Below, piece by piece: positions 41,682 through 51,471 of a DNA stretch of 64,000 bases. A program made the position numbers and the translations under genes. This DNA comes from Plenodomus lindquistii. Lineage: Eukaryota > Ascomycota > Dothideomycetes > Pleosporales > Leptosphaeriaceae. Where the stretch lies: NCBI GenBank assembly GCA_025504975.1, contig JANUWI010000001.1, positions 1,054,001-1,118,000 of the forward strand. Reading direction: 5' to 3'. The notes under the pieces were generated by a model. That model did not search any database and was not told the origin of the DNA. It worked only from the letters and a program-made list of their open reading frames with translations. Positions within the stretch are counted from its first letter, which is position 1; each line of letters opens with the position of its first letter.

Positions 41682-44024
41682 TCAAAATTCATCAGCAATG
41701 ACCGCACTCGTCGCCGCTCCTGCGTTCGCACGCATAGAACTCGTCGTGCTGGCCATACTCGTCGCACTCGCTCTCCCAATCTCACCTGTCTCCTCGTCCA
41801 TCAGTTCCCACAACTCTTCCGTCAGTTTCTTAACCTCGTCCTTCTGGTCCTCATCCTCACCAATCCACTCCCCCTCCCCTTCTTCCCCAAAACAAAACAG
41901 GTCTGCCGTCTCGCCCCTGACCGTCTTCCTCTTCTTGCCCTGTTTCAGCACACAGCCACCTATCTCCATGCGAAATATGTCTGCGTATTCCTTGGCTGTT
42001 TTGGGCACAGTCATGTGCGCTATGGATTGCCCCGTGTATACGAGATACGGTAGGTGCGGGACTTCGGGCAAGTCACCGGAGAAGGGAAGAGCTTGATGAA
42101 TGGGCGTCGATACCGCGATGATGGGTGGCTCCTTGTGGTTCGGTGCAGGAGCAGGAGTGTCGCCTTTGAGAAAAGGCTCTGACGAGTCTACTGGTAACGA
42201 GACAACATCGTCTTCGGGCTGTGGCGTGTATTCCTCTGGTGCGTGGTACAATTCGTTATGTACCGTGACCAATGCCGCCGATGTAGCGGCTGGGTAGAGT
42301 ATAGCGTATCCCCTGGCTCTCATAAACTCAAGCATGTACTCTGTCCAGCTTGGCATCGTCTCGCTGACATCCTTCTTCCGCGGTTTAGCTTTGGAATCTG
42401 TCTGGTGCTTTCGCACACGGTTTCCAAGGAAGTCGTGCCATTCTGCCCACTTCTCGCCGAAGAAAAGCGTAGCGTGGCTATTAGGTGCTTGCCATAGAAA
42501 TGGCACACTTTTGGTGTTTGGAAAGAGCTTCGCATACCGTTCAGTATGCATATCACTGAGCTCTGGTAGAGCGAGGGCTGTCTTGCCGTCAAGGAGCGTG
42601 GACGGCAAATCCAGACTGACGCCCATAAGTGCGGTGTTGTCGTCTTCGCCAAAGATAGAGTAATGATACTCGAGAAGTGCATACTTGACGTAGTGAAAGT
42701 ATTGAGGTGATAGCTGCGCCTGTGGAGATAGGAGTAGGGTATGAGAATCTTGTGTGGTGGGGTAGAACAGCTCGAGGAAGCGGATCGCGGAGTCTTCCTG
42801 TGTAGCGCGGAGGTTAGTGATACGTCGCCTAACGATGAGGCTGCTTGTTGTAGACGGGCTGTCAGTCGCTTTGTGGGGTGGCCACTGGAAGTTCTCAACG
42901 TGCTGTTTGACCGAGATGTCGAGATTGGCAGGAAGTTCGAGGATGATGCGCGGCGGAGTGAGACCGCTATAGTCTGCATCTTTGATCGATTTCAGGAGGC
43001 GCAATACGCTCGAGGACTCGGGCGGTACTTGGATGAGGAGGTCCACAGACGGCGTGTGCCAGTTCCTCAACGACCCAGCATCGAGGCGTGTGATCCACGT
43101 AAAGTCGGACACACGATTCTTTGGCACCTCGATCAATGGCACCTTCAACGAGCTCGTCCTGGCTCTTACGCCTCGCACAAAGGGAATATCTTCGGACAGT
43201 GAGTCGTCCATGATGACCACCTGTGGATGCAGGAAGCTGTTGATGTGGGTCATGGCTCCCATGACGGCATTCTCTACCCTTGTGTCACTGCTATACTCCA
43301 TATAATCTGGCCGCGCATCGTGCCATATTGCTGGGCACTTCTCCAGGTCAATGCCATTGATGTCCAGCAGGTCTTCGAGGCGTATGTCGTCGCGCCCCAT
43401 GAACGCAGCGTGCACATGGGTGCGGCTCCACTTGCTCATCTCGCATATCATGGGCAGCAGCGTCGCCGCACTCTGCAGATTCGATAGGGCGAACAGGACA
43501 TTGCGGTTCTTCTTCTCGTAGCCGCCGGTGCGCGATGCAGCCGGCCGGAGGGTGCGCGCAAGGCGGAAGAAGCGAACCTGGCCGCCGTATGTATGAGGTG
43601 CTGCTTCTCCATTGCGCGGCTTCGCAATTCCCGGTGGCGCGCCCGTGGGCTCATCGTCGTCATATGTCGGCTTCTCGTACGTCGAACCCGGAGTGTGTGG
43701 CCTGCCCAGCGGCGAAGTCGAGTATCCAACCTCACTCGCGCCACCGTCGCTGCCCCCGAATCCCATGGTGCCCCCCGTGCTGCGATACAGCGACCACACC
43801 ATCAACGCCGCGATGACCAGCAGCAGGTTCCGCCGCCGCCGCCAGCGAAAGGCGTGGTTCCCGCCCGGCCATGGCGAGCGGCGCGCCGGCACAAAGCGGT
43901 GGTCGTCGTCCTTTTTGCCCAGCTCTTCGTCGCCGGGCAGAAATGTCTTGCCCAGCATGTTGCTCCGTATCAGGCCCTGTTGCAGCCACCCGCGGTCGGT
44001 GGAGCGGCCTCTTGCTGCTACCAT
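41682..44024 (-). CDS. Type II membrane protein, glycosyltransferase 2-like of fungi
   Basis: A single exon of 780 residues. A basic cytosolic tail (WRRRR) precedes one membrane segment at about 66-80 (NLLLVIAALMVWSLY), typical of Golgi type II enzymes. The lumenal part opens with NVLFALSNLQSAATLLPMIC and continues with DINGIDLEKCPAIWHDARPD, then VVIMDDSLSED. It resembles proteins annotated in other ascomycetes as glycosyltransferase 2, a family whose activity is poorly defined. The VIMDD motif could act as a DxD metal-nucleotide-sugar site, which is inference. The C-terminus is acidic. Probably in the secretory pathway and involved in cell-wall or glycoprotein sugars. Confidence 0.7.
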   Translation of the reverse strand: MVAARGRSTDRGWLQQGLIRSNMLGKTFLPGDEELGKKDDDHRFVPARRSPWPGGNHAFRWRRRRNLLLVIAALMVWSLYRSTGGTMGFGGSDGGASEVGYSTSPLGRPHTPGSTYEKPTYDDDEPTGAPPGIAKPRNGEAAPHTYGGQVRFFRLARTLRPAASRTGGYEKKNRNVLFALSNLQSAATLLPMICEMSKWSRTHVHAAFMGRDDIRLEDLLDINGIDLEKCPAIWHDARPDYMEYSSDTRVENAVMGAMTHINSFLHPQVVIMDDSLSEDIPFVRGVRARTSSLKVPLIEVPKNRVSDFTWITRLDAGSLRNWHTPSVDLLIQVPPESSSVLRLLKSIKDADYSGLTPPRIILELPANLDISVKQHVENFQWPPHKATDSPSTTSSLIVRRRITNLRATQEDSAIRFLELFYPTTQDSHTLLLSPQAQLSPQYFHYVKYALLEYHYSIFGEDDNTALMGVSLDLPSTLLDGKTALALPELSDMHTERYAKLFPNTKSVPFLWQAPNSHATLFFGEKWAEWHDFLGNRVRKHQTDSKAKPRKKDVSETMPSWTEYMLEFMRARGYAILYPAATSAALVTVHNELYHAPEEYTPQPEDDVVSLPVDSSEPFLKGDTPAPAPNHKEPPIIAVSTPIHQALPFSGDLPEVPHLPYLVYTGQSIAHMTVPKTAKEYADIFRMEIGGCVLKQGKKRKTVRGETADLFCFGEEGEGEWIGEDEDQKDEVKKLTEELWELMDEETGEIGRASATSMASTTSSMRANAGAATSAVIADEF

Positions 44025-44359
44025 GCAGGCAGATCACTCATTGCACGCCGTCATCTGCCGTCGGCAAGGGAGCGGCGCGTTGGGCATGTGAGGGGGCGCC
44101 TGTTGTGTCGACGTGGTGCGAGGGTAGAAACGTGACTTGGGGCACGAGTGCAGGCGGCGGCGAGCTACAACTCCAAGACGTTGCAAGCGAGAGACATGCA
44201 AGACGATGTGAGACATGGCCGAAAAGGTGTTGCGGCAATCGTAATCATTAACCCTGCCCCATCATGCTCGCACGGACGTGGGGAGGGCATCGCATCCCTG
44301 CACACGGTACCTTCCTGCTCGCCTAACTCCGTGATACCTTTTGCAGCCACACTTTCAAC
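44025..44359. other. Intergenic, no gene seen
   Basis: Promoter of the type II membrane protein gene and 3' flank of the P450 gene. Confidence 0.5.
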
Positions 44360-46057
44360 CTACGCCTTCCCATCCAACCGCTCATCGGCCTTCCTCAACG
44401 CCTCCCTCAACGCCCCCTCGTTCCTCGGCTTGAACAGCACCTTGTACGGCCTACACATTGTCACCAAACTCGTTGGGTCGCTACTACCCCTCACAGGATG
44501 TACATCGACCTCTGAATCCTGCACAATCTCAAAGCTGTTCAACAGCCGCAGGAAGACAAGGTACAACTCTCGGTTTGCTAGCAGAGATCCTGCACACATG
44601 CGATAGCCCAGGCCGTAGGTAAAGAGCGGTGCATCGGGCTGTTCAAGCCAGCGAGAGGGGCGAAACTCTTCGGCATCGGCCCAGACTTCTGGGTCTGTGA
44701 GTGGTGTTAGTTGATAAGGTGTCGTAAGTGGGCAGTGAGCAGCTTGCTTACCCATGTTGCACGCCCATGCATTGAGATAAATGGTACTTCCAGCGGGAAT
44801 CAGTTTGCCCTCGTACACGACATCCTTGACCGTCGCTCGCGGTAGCGCCAGCCTCAACACAGTGTAAAATCTTAGGCATTCTCGAACAAGAGCGTTGATG
44901 TACTGGCACTTTTGGTCGTCGTACGCATCAGCCAGTGGCTCGCTGGCCGAGTGATATTTATGAATCTCTTTCACAGCCTTCTTCTGGATATCCGGCCGTT
45001 GGGCCAAGAGTGCCACGCTCCATTGTACGAGCGTGGTGATCGTGTCCAGACCGCCTGACAACATGGTCAGACTGATACTGGTAAGCTCCTCCTTGTTCAG
45101 CGCCGCCTCCTTGTCCTGGATGATGTTGGCCTGGATACAAGGCTTGTGAGTTCCCTTCTCCATTCTGTCGTCCAAATCGCGGTTCAGACGTGTGAGATAC
45201 ACGTCGCGACGGTTTCTGTACTCTTTCGCGCTCTTGGTGCCGAAGCTCAGTGGGTTCAAGCGCAGTATGGGGATGTAATCCTGCAGATTTCCAGTCGTGC
45301 TGCGGAACTTGGAGATTGCGGCTTCGACTTCGCAGATCTCGTGGAACATGGGGTCGTGGCGACTGCCCAGGCGAGTACCCCAATTCAGCGTGAGAGCAAG
45401 AGAGAGGGAAAGACGCTCAATCATGGGCATGGGATTCACCCCTATGGTACCGGCTTTACCATCCTCGAACCCTTCTTTGACGAAGTCCTTGGTTTCAAGG
45501 TCTAGGTGGTCGATATATGTTGCGATGGAGGGCTTGTTCAGAGCAGACGCGGCACCCTTTCTGCGACGTTTAAGACTGTCATTGAAGGGCGATGTTCCAA
45601 TTGTTGTTCCTGCTGTGTTGGAGAGGACCTGCGTGACGATGTCATTAGTACCTGAAGTCACACAAACGGAACCCCTCCTAAAGGTACGTACTTTGTGGAA
45701 AGTCCAGAACACCGGTCTCGAACTCAGTGCCTGATTGTTTCCTCCAAAAATCTTCCTTGCACTCTCTGCACTGTTTACCACTATCACCGGCTCGTTGCCG
45801 AGTTGGATTTGATACACGGCGCCATACTTCTTACTCCACTCCCTATACTTCTCCGCAGCATTATACTTGATGTCTGGGATGTTGCCGACAAGCGGCCAAT
45901 TTGGCGGTCCAGAGAAGCCTTCTATACGTCTTGAGTAGCGAACGTATTCGTTTCCAGCAATGTATGCGATGGGCAACGCAATCAGCAGCAATAGTAGCGA
46001 GCGGATTGGGTGATTTGCGAATTGCTGCGATAGCAGTGGGAGAACGGTGGAAATCAT
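44360..46057 (-). CDS. Cytochrome P450, CYP504-like (phenylacetate hydroxylase type)
   Basis: Exons 46057-45692, 45628-44752 and 44694-44360 give 525 residues. Both introns (63 and 57 nt; GTACGT and GTAAGC donors) are multiples of three without stops, so the unspliced frame looks like one 565-codon ORF. Splicing removes non-conserved insertions. An N-terminal anchor (RSLLLLLIALPIAYIAG) is followed by the P450 fold: I-helix MLSGGLDTITT, K-helix ExxR in RECLRFY, and the heme loop FTYGLGYRMCAGSLLANREL with the ligand Cys. The MCAG..LANRELY context is like CYP504 enzymes, which hydroxylate phenylacetate or 3-hydroxyphenylacetate on the way to homogentisate. The exact substrate is uncertain. It sits in the ER membrane. 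Confidence 0.9.
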   Translation of the reverse strand: MISTVLPLLSQQFANHPIRSLLLLLIALPIAYIAGNEYVRYSRRIEGFSGPPNWPLVGNIPDIKYNAAEKYREWSKKYGAVYQIQLGNEPVIVVNSAESARKIFGGNNQALSSRPVFWTFHKVRTFRRGSVCVTSGTNDIVTQVLSNTAGTTIGTSPFNDSLKRRRKGAASALNKPSIATYIDHLDLETKDFVKEGFEDGKAGTIGVNPMPMIERLSLSLALTLNWGTRLGSRHDPMFHEICEVEAAISKFRSTTGNLQDYIPILRLNPLSFGTKSAKEYRNRRDVYLTRLNRDLDDRMEKGTHKPCIQANIIQDKEAALNKEELTSISLTMLSGGLDTITTLVQWSVALLAQRPDIQKKAVKEIHKYHSASEPLADAYDDQKCQYINALVRECLRFYTVLRLALPRATVKDVVYEGKLIPAGSTIYLNAWACNMGKQAAHCPLTTPYQLTPLTDPEVWADAEEFRPSRWLEQPDAPLFTYGLGYRMCAGSLLANRELYLVFLRLLNSFEIVQDSEVDVHPVRGSSDPTSLVTMCRPYKVLFKPRNEGALREALRKADERLDGKA

Positions 46058-46641
46058 AGTAAGTGGATCGTAGAACCAAAGGGTAGATGTAGGATCGTCG
46101 GGAGCGTCCTAGTGGCCTGACAGAAGTTTTATGTCTGTCCTCTGTGCCGTTTGGCTCCCCTGATTCCACAATTTCGTTGATGAATTCTTTTGGTCGTCTT
46201 TATAACGTCTCGAATCTCCCTAACTTCAGGGCTGTCCAGTTGTCTTGGCTATTGCGAGGATACTGTTCGTGGAACTAGGGTGTGAAATGCGGGGTAGATG
46301 ATTAGCTGCAGTATGCTTGGCTAGTGATGAAGCGCGGAGGTGGCGCATTTAAGCGGTAGCGGCAATTGTCGTGGAAAATACATCTGAAGACGGGCTTGCA
46401 GCCAGCGTTGTATTTCCACGCAACCAGAAACAAATCTGATTATAGAATCGTGAGTCCATTAGTGCTCGGTAGAGGATGCAAGGTCTTTGTGATGAAGCAG
46501 CAGTGCATTGACGTAGGCAGACTCCTTCTATAGCTTTTGAAGGACCATCGCAAGGTATTTTATTCAGCCATTTAGATCTCCTTGTGATTGAGTAACGTTC
46601 TCCGTGGATGTAGTCATATCAAACAATGGTTCCCATTAACC
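46058..46641. other. Intergenic, no gene seen
   Basis: P450 promoter and 3' flank of the next minus-strand gene. A short A/T-rich stretch lies near 46420-46445; nothing else. Confidence 0.5.
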
Positions 46642-49396
46642 TCACCCCTTTTCTAGATCCCGATGCTGAATATCGATGCCAAGGCCGCTTTGAGTTGCAT
46701 CTACAAGATCCGTTGGCGGCGGTCTGGGATCTGAATTGGCACGCCGGTAGCCCTGCCTGCTATGTACCGCTGTATCCGGACCTGACCAGTAGTCCCTCTC
46801 CGGCGACGAAACAGATAAGAAGTTGTCCTCGAGACTGTGTCGTCCTTCGCCGCTACTTCGACCCTCAACATCGCCACGAGTGTGGTGGGCTTCTGACGGT
46901 CGTTGTATGATCATCTGGTAGGAATGATCGCTAGTACGGAGCTGTGTATACATGGAAACTGAATACGTAGAGGCGTCGCTCTCGTTCCGTGGCCGCGTAG
47001 TAATCGCCGGTGGAAAGAGAGAATGCGCCATTGCGGGTGTATCTGCAACATGGCCTCCAGGTCCCGGTCCAGCCATTGAGTAATCCGTGAGTTCGATAGA
47101 CGGCCATGGTTTTGCGGGTCGCAACTGAGTAACTGCAATATTAGGTATCCACGTAGAGTGTTTAGTCCATAGTAGTGTTTTTTGTGGTTTCTTGATTAGG
47201 CCAATGGCTATTGCGAATTTCTCTAGGGGTCCTAGAGTAACGCCTGAGAGTAATCGAGATGTGAGACGGAGAATGTACGTCCAATGTCGGTAACGCCGCG
47301 TCATGCGGAGTCCACTCATTGCAGCTTTGTAGTCTTCGGTCGATAGGAAGGACTGTTGACACCACTGGCATAATCTGTTAGTAAGATTACGATAAGTTCC
47401 CACTCTCACTTGCCTCCACGGTAATATAGAACATCGACAGACTCATGACAAGTGCAGTCATAAGTGTACCACCAGTCCAGTACCATAGGACCCATCGGGA
47501 ATTTGATGTATCTTGCACGCTGAAGTCAAGGTACCCTCCACCACCAGCCCAGTTCGAAGTTACACAGTCACAGGTCTTGTATAATCCAAAGACTTGGGCG
47601 AATACAATATAAATCTATCATCGCCGAGTCAGCTCGCCACAACGCAAAAGCCAGACGTTTGATTACTGACCAGCCAGATTGTGTTGAATGCTTCCACAGG
47701 CCGAAAGAAGAAGACTTCCCACTTCCTTTGGGAACTCATTGAGCGAACGTTCTCGAAAGTGTTTTCTAAAGCGCATTCGGTCCTCTTTTTCCTGGTGCTC
47801 ACGTTTCCGAACGGAACAAATTTTGCTGCCCAGACAACAAAGCGGATGAGACCTCTTTCAATTTTTGTGACGAGTGCTGTTACACTTCGTTTCAGCGACC
47901 TCCACTGAGTTTGCGCATCGTTTTCCAGGCGATTGAATGTATCGATGCTAAGCAAGCGTGTTGTAGTGCGAGTCATCCAGGGCGCCTCGACCTGGTATGG
48001 TGAGAGCGCCAACCAAACGATCATCTCCATGATTAGAAGACCCAAGGTGACCGAAAAGAAAATGGTATAGCCACCACTTCGGCATCCAAGTCCGACTGTT
48101 GGCGTGAAGTAACTGAGAACAAAAGCACCTCCACAACTGCCTCCAACAATAATAATGGCACTCGTGATCTGCCAGAATTCGCGCATGTCGAACCACAAGA
48201 GGCCTTCATCATTGACAGGTCCCATTACAAGCTTTGACCTGGCTTCCTGCTCGTTTTGAAGCCAGTTGCGGCCTTTGTCAGCAATATAGCAATTTTCTAT
48301 ATCGCACAGAATGGGGTGTGCAACGCCATAATGCCATCTGACCCTGGCTTGGCCAGCAAATTCGACGAAGAACTCATACATGTCCTCGCCTTTCGACGTA
48401 ACCCTTTCAACCCAGGGCCCGAGTGATTCGAAGTCTGGTTGGTCCCGAAATGTGTTGACAAATTCTTTACGATGTTCATCGTCGCGTAGCGCGTGTCGTA
48501 CGTGATCAACAAGAGCGTTCAATTTCTTGCGAATCGCCTCGGCCGCGATCGGATTACGGTCGACTATAGAGCCCATGATTAGGATGGGAAACCAGGCCAG
48601 CAAGCAACCGAGGGCTAAATCGTGTGCGGTGGTGTTCTCGCCCAGGTCCCCAAACGCCGCTTGAATGGAGAGAGCGAAGGCGAAGATAAACCACATGGTC
48701 GAGACGAATACTGCCCAAATTAGATACTACTTCAAAGACCCATAGTAGGTACGAGTACATGCCTGGCACTGCCCCACGCCTCCTCATCTCACGCAACTCT
48801 CGCGCAAGGATTCGTCTCATCTCGCGCAGGGTTTTATCCGTGTCGGTCAACTTGAGATCTTTGCTGAACAACACGATTCTGAGCAGCCCTTCTGCCTCTT
48901 TCCCGCTCATGGCAGCCATGGGTTTGATCGAATATTGATTCATGACGAGAAGCAGATACATCGAATCTCTCATACTTCCAAAATCAGTCTTGCGATCCGG
49001 TGTCTCATCATATTTGACAGCCATATCCACCATGACGGCTGCTTTCGCAGACACTTTGATGTTCCATAGGACGTATGACAAGGACGCGATCGGTGAGCCG
49101 ACCCATCGTGCAATAGCTAGCAGAGTTCGCCGAGTCGCATTGCTTTCGAACGGAGCTTGTAGCAGCGTTCCTATCACAGGCAGGATCCATGTGGTAATGG
49201 TGTTCGAGACTTCACTCCAGGGGTAATAGGCAGTACCTGTCCCACACACCGCCAGGCATCCTTCTCTCGAGATCTGTGTGGAATAGTTTCGTGGGATCCC
49301 AACAATTGGCCTATCATGCCAACCATACCACTCACGCAGAGTTTCGTTTGCTGAGAACCTGGCAGCGCATTCACCGAAGTCGATGCGCCCCGGCAT
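46642..49396 (-). CDS. Large polytopic membrane protein, fungal-specific, with two GC-AG introns
   Basis: Exons 49396-48763, 48710-47671, 47614-47414 and 47364-46642 give 865 residues. Intron 1 (52 nt, GCATGT to GGGCAG) and intron 3 (49 nt, GCAAGT to TGCCAG, with CTTACTAAC branch) are GC-AG. Intron 2 (56 nt) is GTCAGT to GATAG. Splicing gives GAVP-VFVSTMWFIFAFALSI, FNTIWL-IYIVFAQVFGLYKTCDC and ITVE-WCQQSF. The protein has several hydrophobic spans (VFVSTMWFIFAFALSIQAAF, LGCLLAWFPILIMGSIV, ITSAIIIVGGSCGGAFVLSY, FFSVTLGLLIMEMIVWLAL) and a long cytosolic tail rich in S, P and H. The N-terminus is uncertain: the frame continues 5' of the ATG and an upstream exon is possible. I do not know its function; the TM-helix architecture recalls uncharacterised ascomycete membrane proteins. 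Confidence 0.75.
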
Positions 49397-49997
49397 GTCC
49401 ACAGAAAGGACGATTGCAACAAGGCCGTGGCGGTGGAAAGGCTAGCGTACATGGTGTGGGTGCCTCGGCTTTTATCAGGCAGCATGTTTGGGGGCCAAAA
49501 CTCGCATAGCTTGCGGTGGCTGCCTATAAGTGGCACACGGCATTGTGTGCATGCTGTATTGGCACGGGATTTCGGGGCATGCCCACACCGGCCCTTGAAG
49601 CCTCATTGTGTACCGGTCACCAATGTTGGAAAGATGACGAACTGTCAGCTCTTGCAACGAATAACATGTAACAAAATGTTGTGTGGTTTCAACACCACAC
49701 TTCTTCGGCTCACCGCAGAGTAGCGCATCGAGCCTTCCATTCACGGAACAGGCTTGCATGCCAGCTTCAAAGGCATGCGGGAGGGAATCGCGCGGCTGCA
49801 TTGACTGATCTGATGCACAGCGTGGTGGCGTGTTTCACGCCGACCGAATTGACAAATGAGATAAATGGTGGGTCAGCCATGATAAGGGCTGTCGTTCCGC
49901 ATGTGTGTGTGTGTGTGGAGGCTGAGAGCAGGCGCGCTGGTTGGTGTGATCTGCACGAACCACATTGCCAAGCTGCTCGCGTCCTCCTCGGGCTCCG
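49397..49997. other. Intergenic, no gene seen
   Basis: Upstream region of the polytopic membrane protein. A TG microsatellite lies at about 49900-49917. A missing first exon of the membrane protein could be hidden near 49440-49540, where the reading frame PPNMLPDKSRGTHT is open. Confidence 0.4.
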
Positions 49998-50200
49998 TAC
50001 AAAGGAAGTCACAAGCACTGTGAATAAATCATCATACTAAAAAGTCTACTAATGTGTTTGAATGATACGTGTATTCTCTAAGAATACTAAAGATAGTATT
50101 GTGTAATCTTGGGGCTTTTGTTGTCTCCCCGCTGCTATGCAGGCTAAGCGTCATGCTGTCCACGTGGGATGGGGACACAATGACCACGCGCTCCTTCGTA
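49998..50200. mobile_element. Diverged second copy of the MITE-like element
   Basis: About 200 bp ending CGCGCTCCTTCGTA, one base off the terminal repeat at 12107-12121. The right half aligns with 11985-12121 through GTGTATTCT, CTTTTGT-TGTCTCCC and GGACACAAT blocks. The left end, TACAAAGGA, is a poorer match to TACGAAGGA. TA is present at both edges. Confidence 0.5.
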
Positions 50201-50477
50201 CTCCCGAGGTCTTTACTACAACGACGCAACAAAGTCTCCTGAGGTCGGCTGCCAAATTCAACCAGACATTTGAGGATCAACGTACGATGCAGAGAGGTCC
50301 TCGACTCTTGTCAGCTGAACAATCACGCGAATGACTCACGGCAACAAGACCCAAGGTTATCATACAAGACGTAGTATGGCAGCACGTATTGATCAAGATC
50401 ACAGAGTCTTACAGCTCATCAGGGACTAAAAGGTTCTATTTATTCAAATTCCATCAACTGCACGATCTTTTAACATC

Positions 50478-51128
50478 TTACTTTAATGACCCCATCAGCC
50501 CAACGACACCACCTGCAGCCATGAGCCCAGCCCTGACCCAATTTAGCCATCCAAATTTCTTCAACAAATATTGCACCCGCTCATCTTCCTCTTTGGTGCT
50601 CCTCTCTGTCATTCCTTGCGGTCCACTCGGATCAGTCCATTGACTTACATCCCCCTTTCCTTCTGTACTCTCCTCTGCCGAATTCTTGTTACCACCCGTC
50701 TCCTTTTCAGACTTTGCGCTTCGACTCCCGCCCTTCTTCTCATTGATTTCAATCAACTCGAAGTTCGTTGGTATCATGACTTGGGTGAAGGGTGCTATAC
50801 CAAAGCACAGGATCGCGGCGAGAGTGTAGTAGCCCGATTTACCAGAGACCATTTGCGTCAAGACGTCAACTAGGGACTTGGATGTAAACGTCGTTGGCAA
50901 GGCACGGTAGGCGAGTGATAGAAACGTAATGGAGCTGGCCAGAGCTGTAGTTGGGAAGATGTGGGAGCCGCGAGAGAAGAGCCACCGTATCTGGGGAAGT
51001 GATCGCGAGGCAGGTTGTGAGGTGAGCATGGGAACGGTGAAGAGCGACATGGTTCCGATGCTGCCAGCGGAAAGGAGGGCGGTGGATATGGAGAGGGTCT
51101 GCAGAAGGAGATCAGACGAGGCCGACAT
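50478..51128 (-). CDS. DUF1772 membrane protein (anthrone oxygenase-like)
   Basis: A single exon of 216 residues with four hydrophobic helices. LSAGSIGTMSLFTVPML at the start, RGSHIFPTTALASSITFLSLAY in the middle and APFTQVMIPTNFEL later are the DUF1772 pattern, a family that includes anthrone oxygenases. A charged, low-complexity loop (EKKGGSRSAKSEKETGGNK) sits before a final helix (LNWVRAGLMAAGGVVGLMGS). No polyketide gene cluster surrounds it, so a role in secondary metabolism is not supported here. Substrate unknown. Confidence 0.8.
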   Translation of the reverse strand: MSASSDLLLQTLSISTALLSAGSIGTMSLFTVPMLTSQPASRSLPQIRWLFSRGSHIFPTTALASSITFLSLAYRALPTTFTSKSLVDVLTQMVSGKSGYYTLAAILCFGIAPFTQVMIPTNFELIEINEKKGGSRSAKSEKETGGNKNSAEESTEGKGDVSQWTDPSGPQGMTERSTKEEDERVQYLLKKFGWLNWVRAGLMAAGGVVGLMGSLK

Positions 51129-51471
51129 GTTGTTGAAGCGGTTCAGAACACTAGAAAGATCTCCAGAAGTCTACGCCTTTTGTATAGACCAAACTGCCTT
51201 AGATGTTGAACTTGGAAAGTTTCAAGGATATTTGAAGGGACGATCAACTTGTCGAAAGGTTTCTTTGTGTGGTCAATCTGATGTTATATAAGTCATCTCT
51301 ATGGACTGCGTGGAACCCGAGCGTCCAAAAGAGTGAAGGTGACGTCACGGCTGAACGCGCCGCATTGGTGGCCGCATCCTGACCTGCTCCTACCATTCGT
51401 TGACTTCAACCTTGTCGGTGCTCACGGTCGCAACAACCACCGACATTCCCTGCGCGCATGTCGCTCTCTCG
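51129..51471. other. Intergenic, no gene seen
   Basis: Promoter of the DUF1772 gene and 3' flank of the MFS gene. Confidence 0.5.

Noticed and set aside
41400..42096. Plus-strand ORFs over the 3' end of the type II membrane protein gene
   Set aside because: Opposite to a gene with clear domain structure; composition is serine/proline shadow.
49897..49920. TG microsatellite as a regulatory or recombination element
   Set aside because: Simple-sequence repeat of less than 20 bp, common in fungal intergenic DNA.
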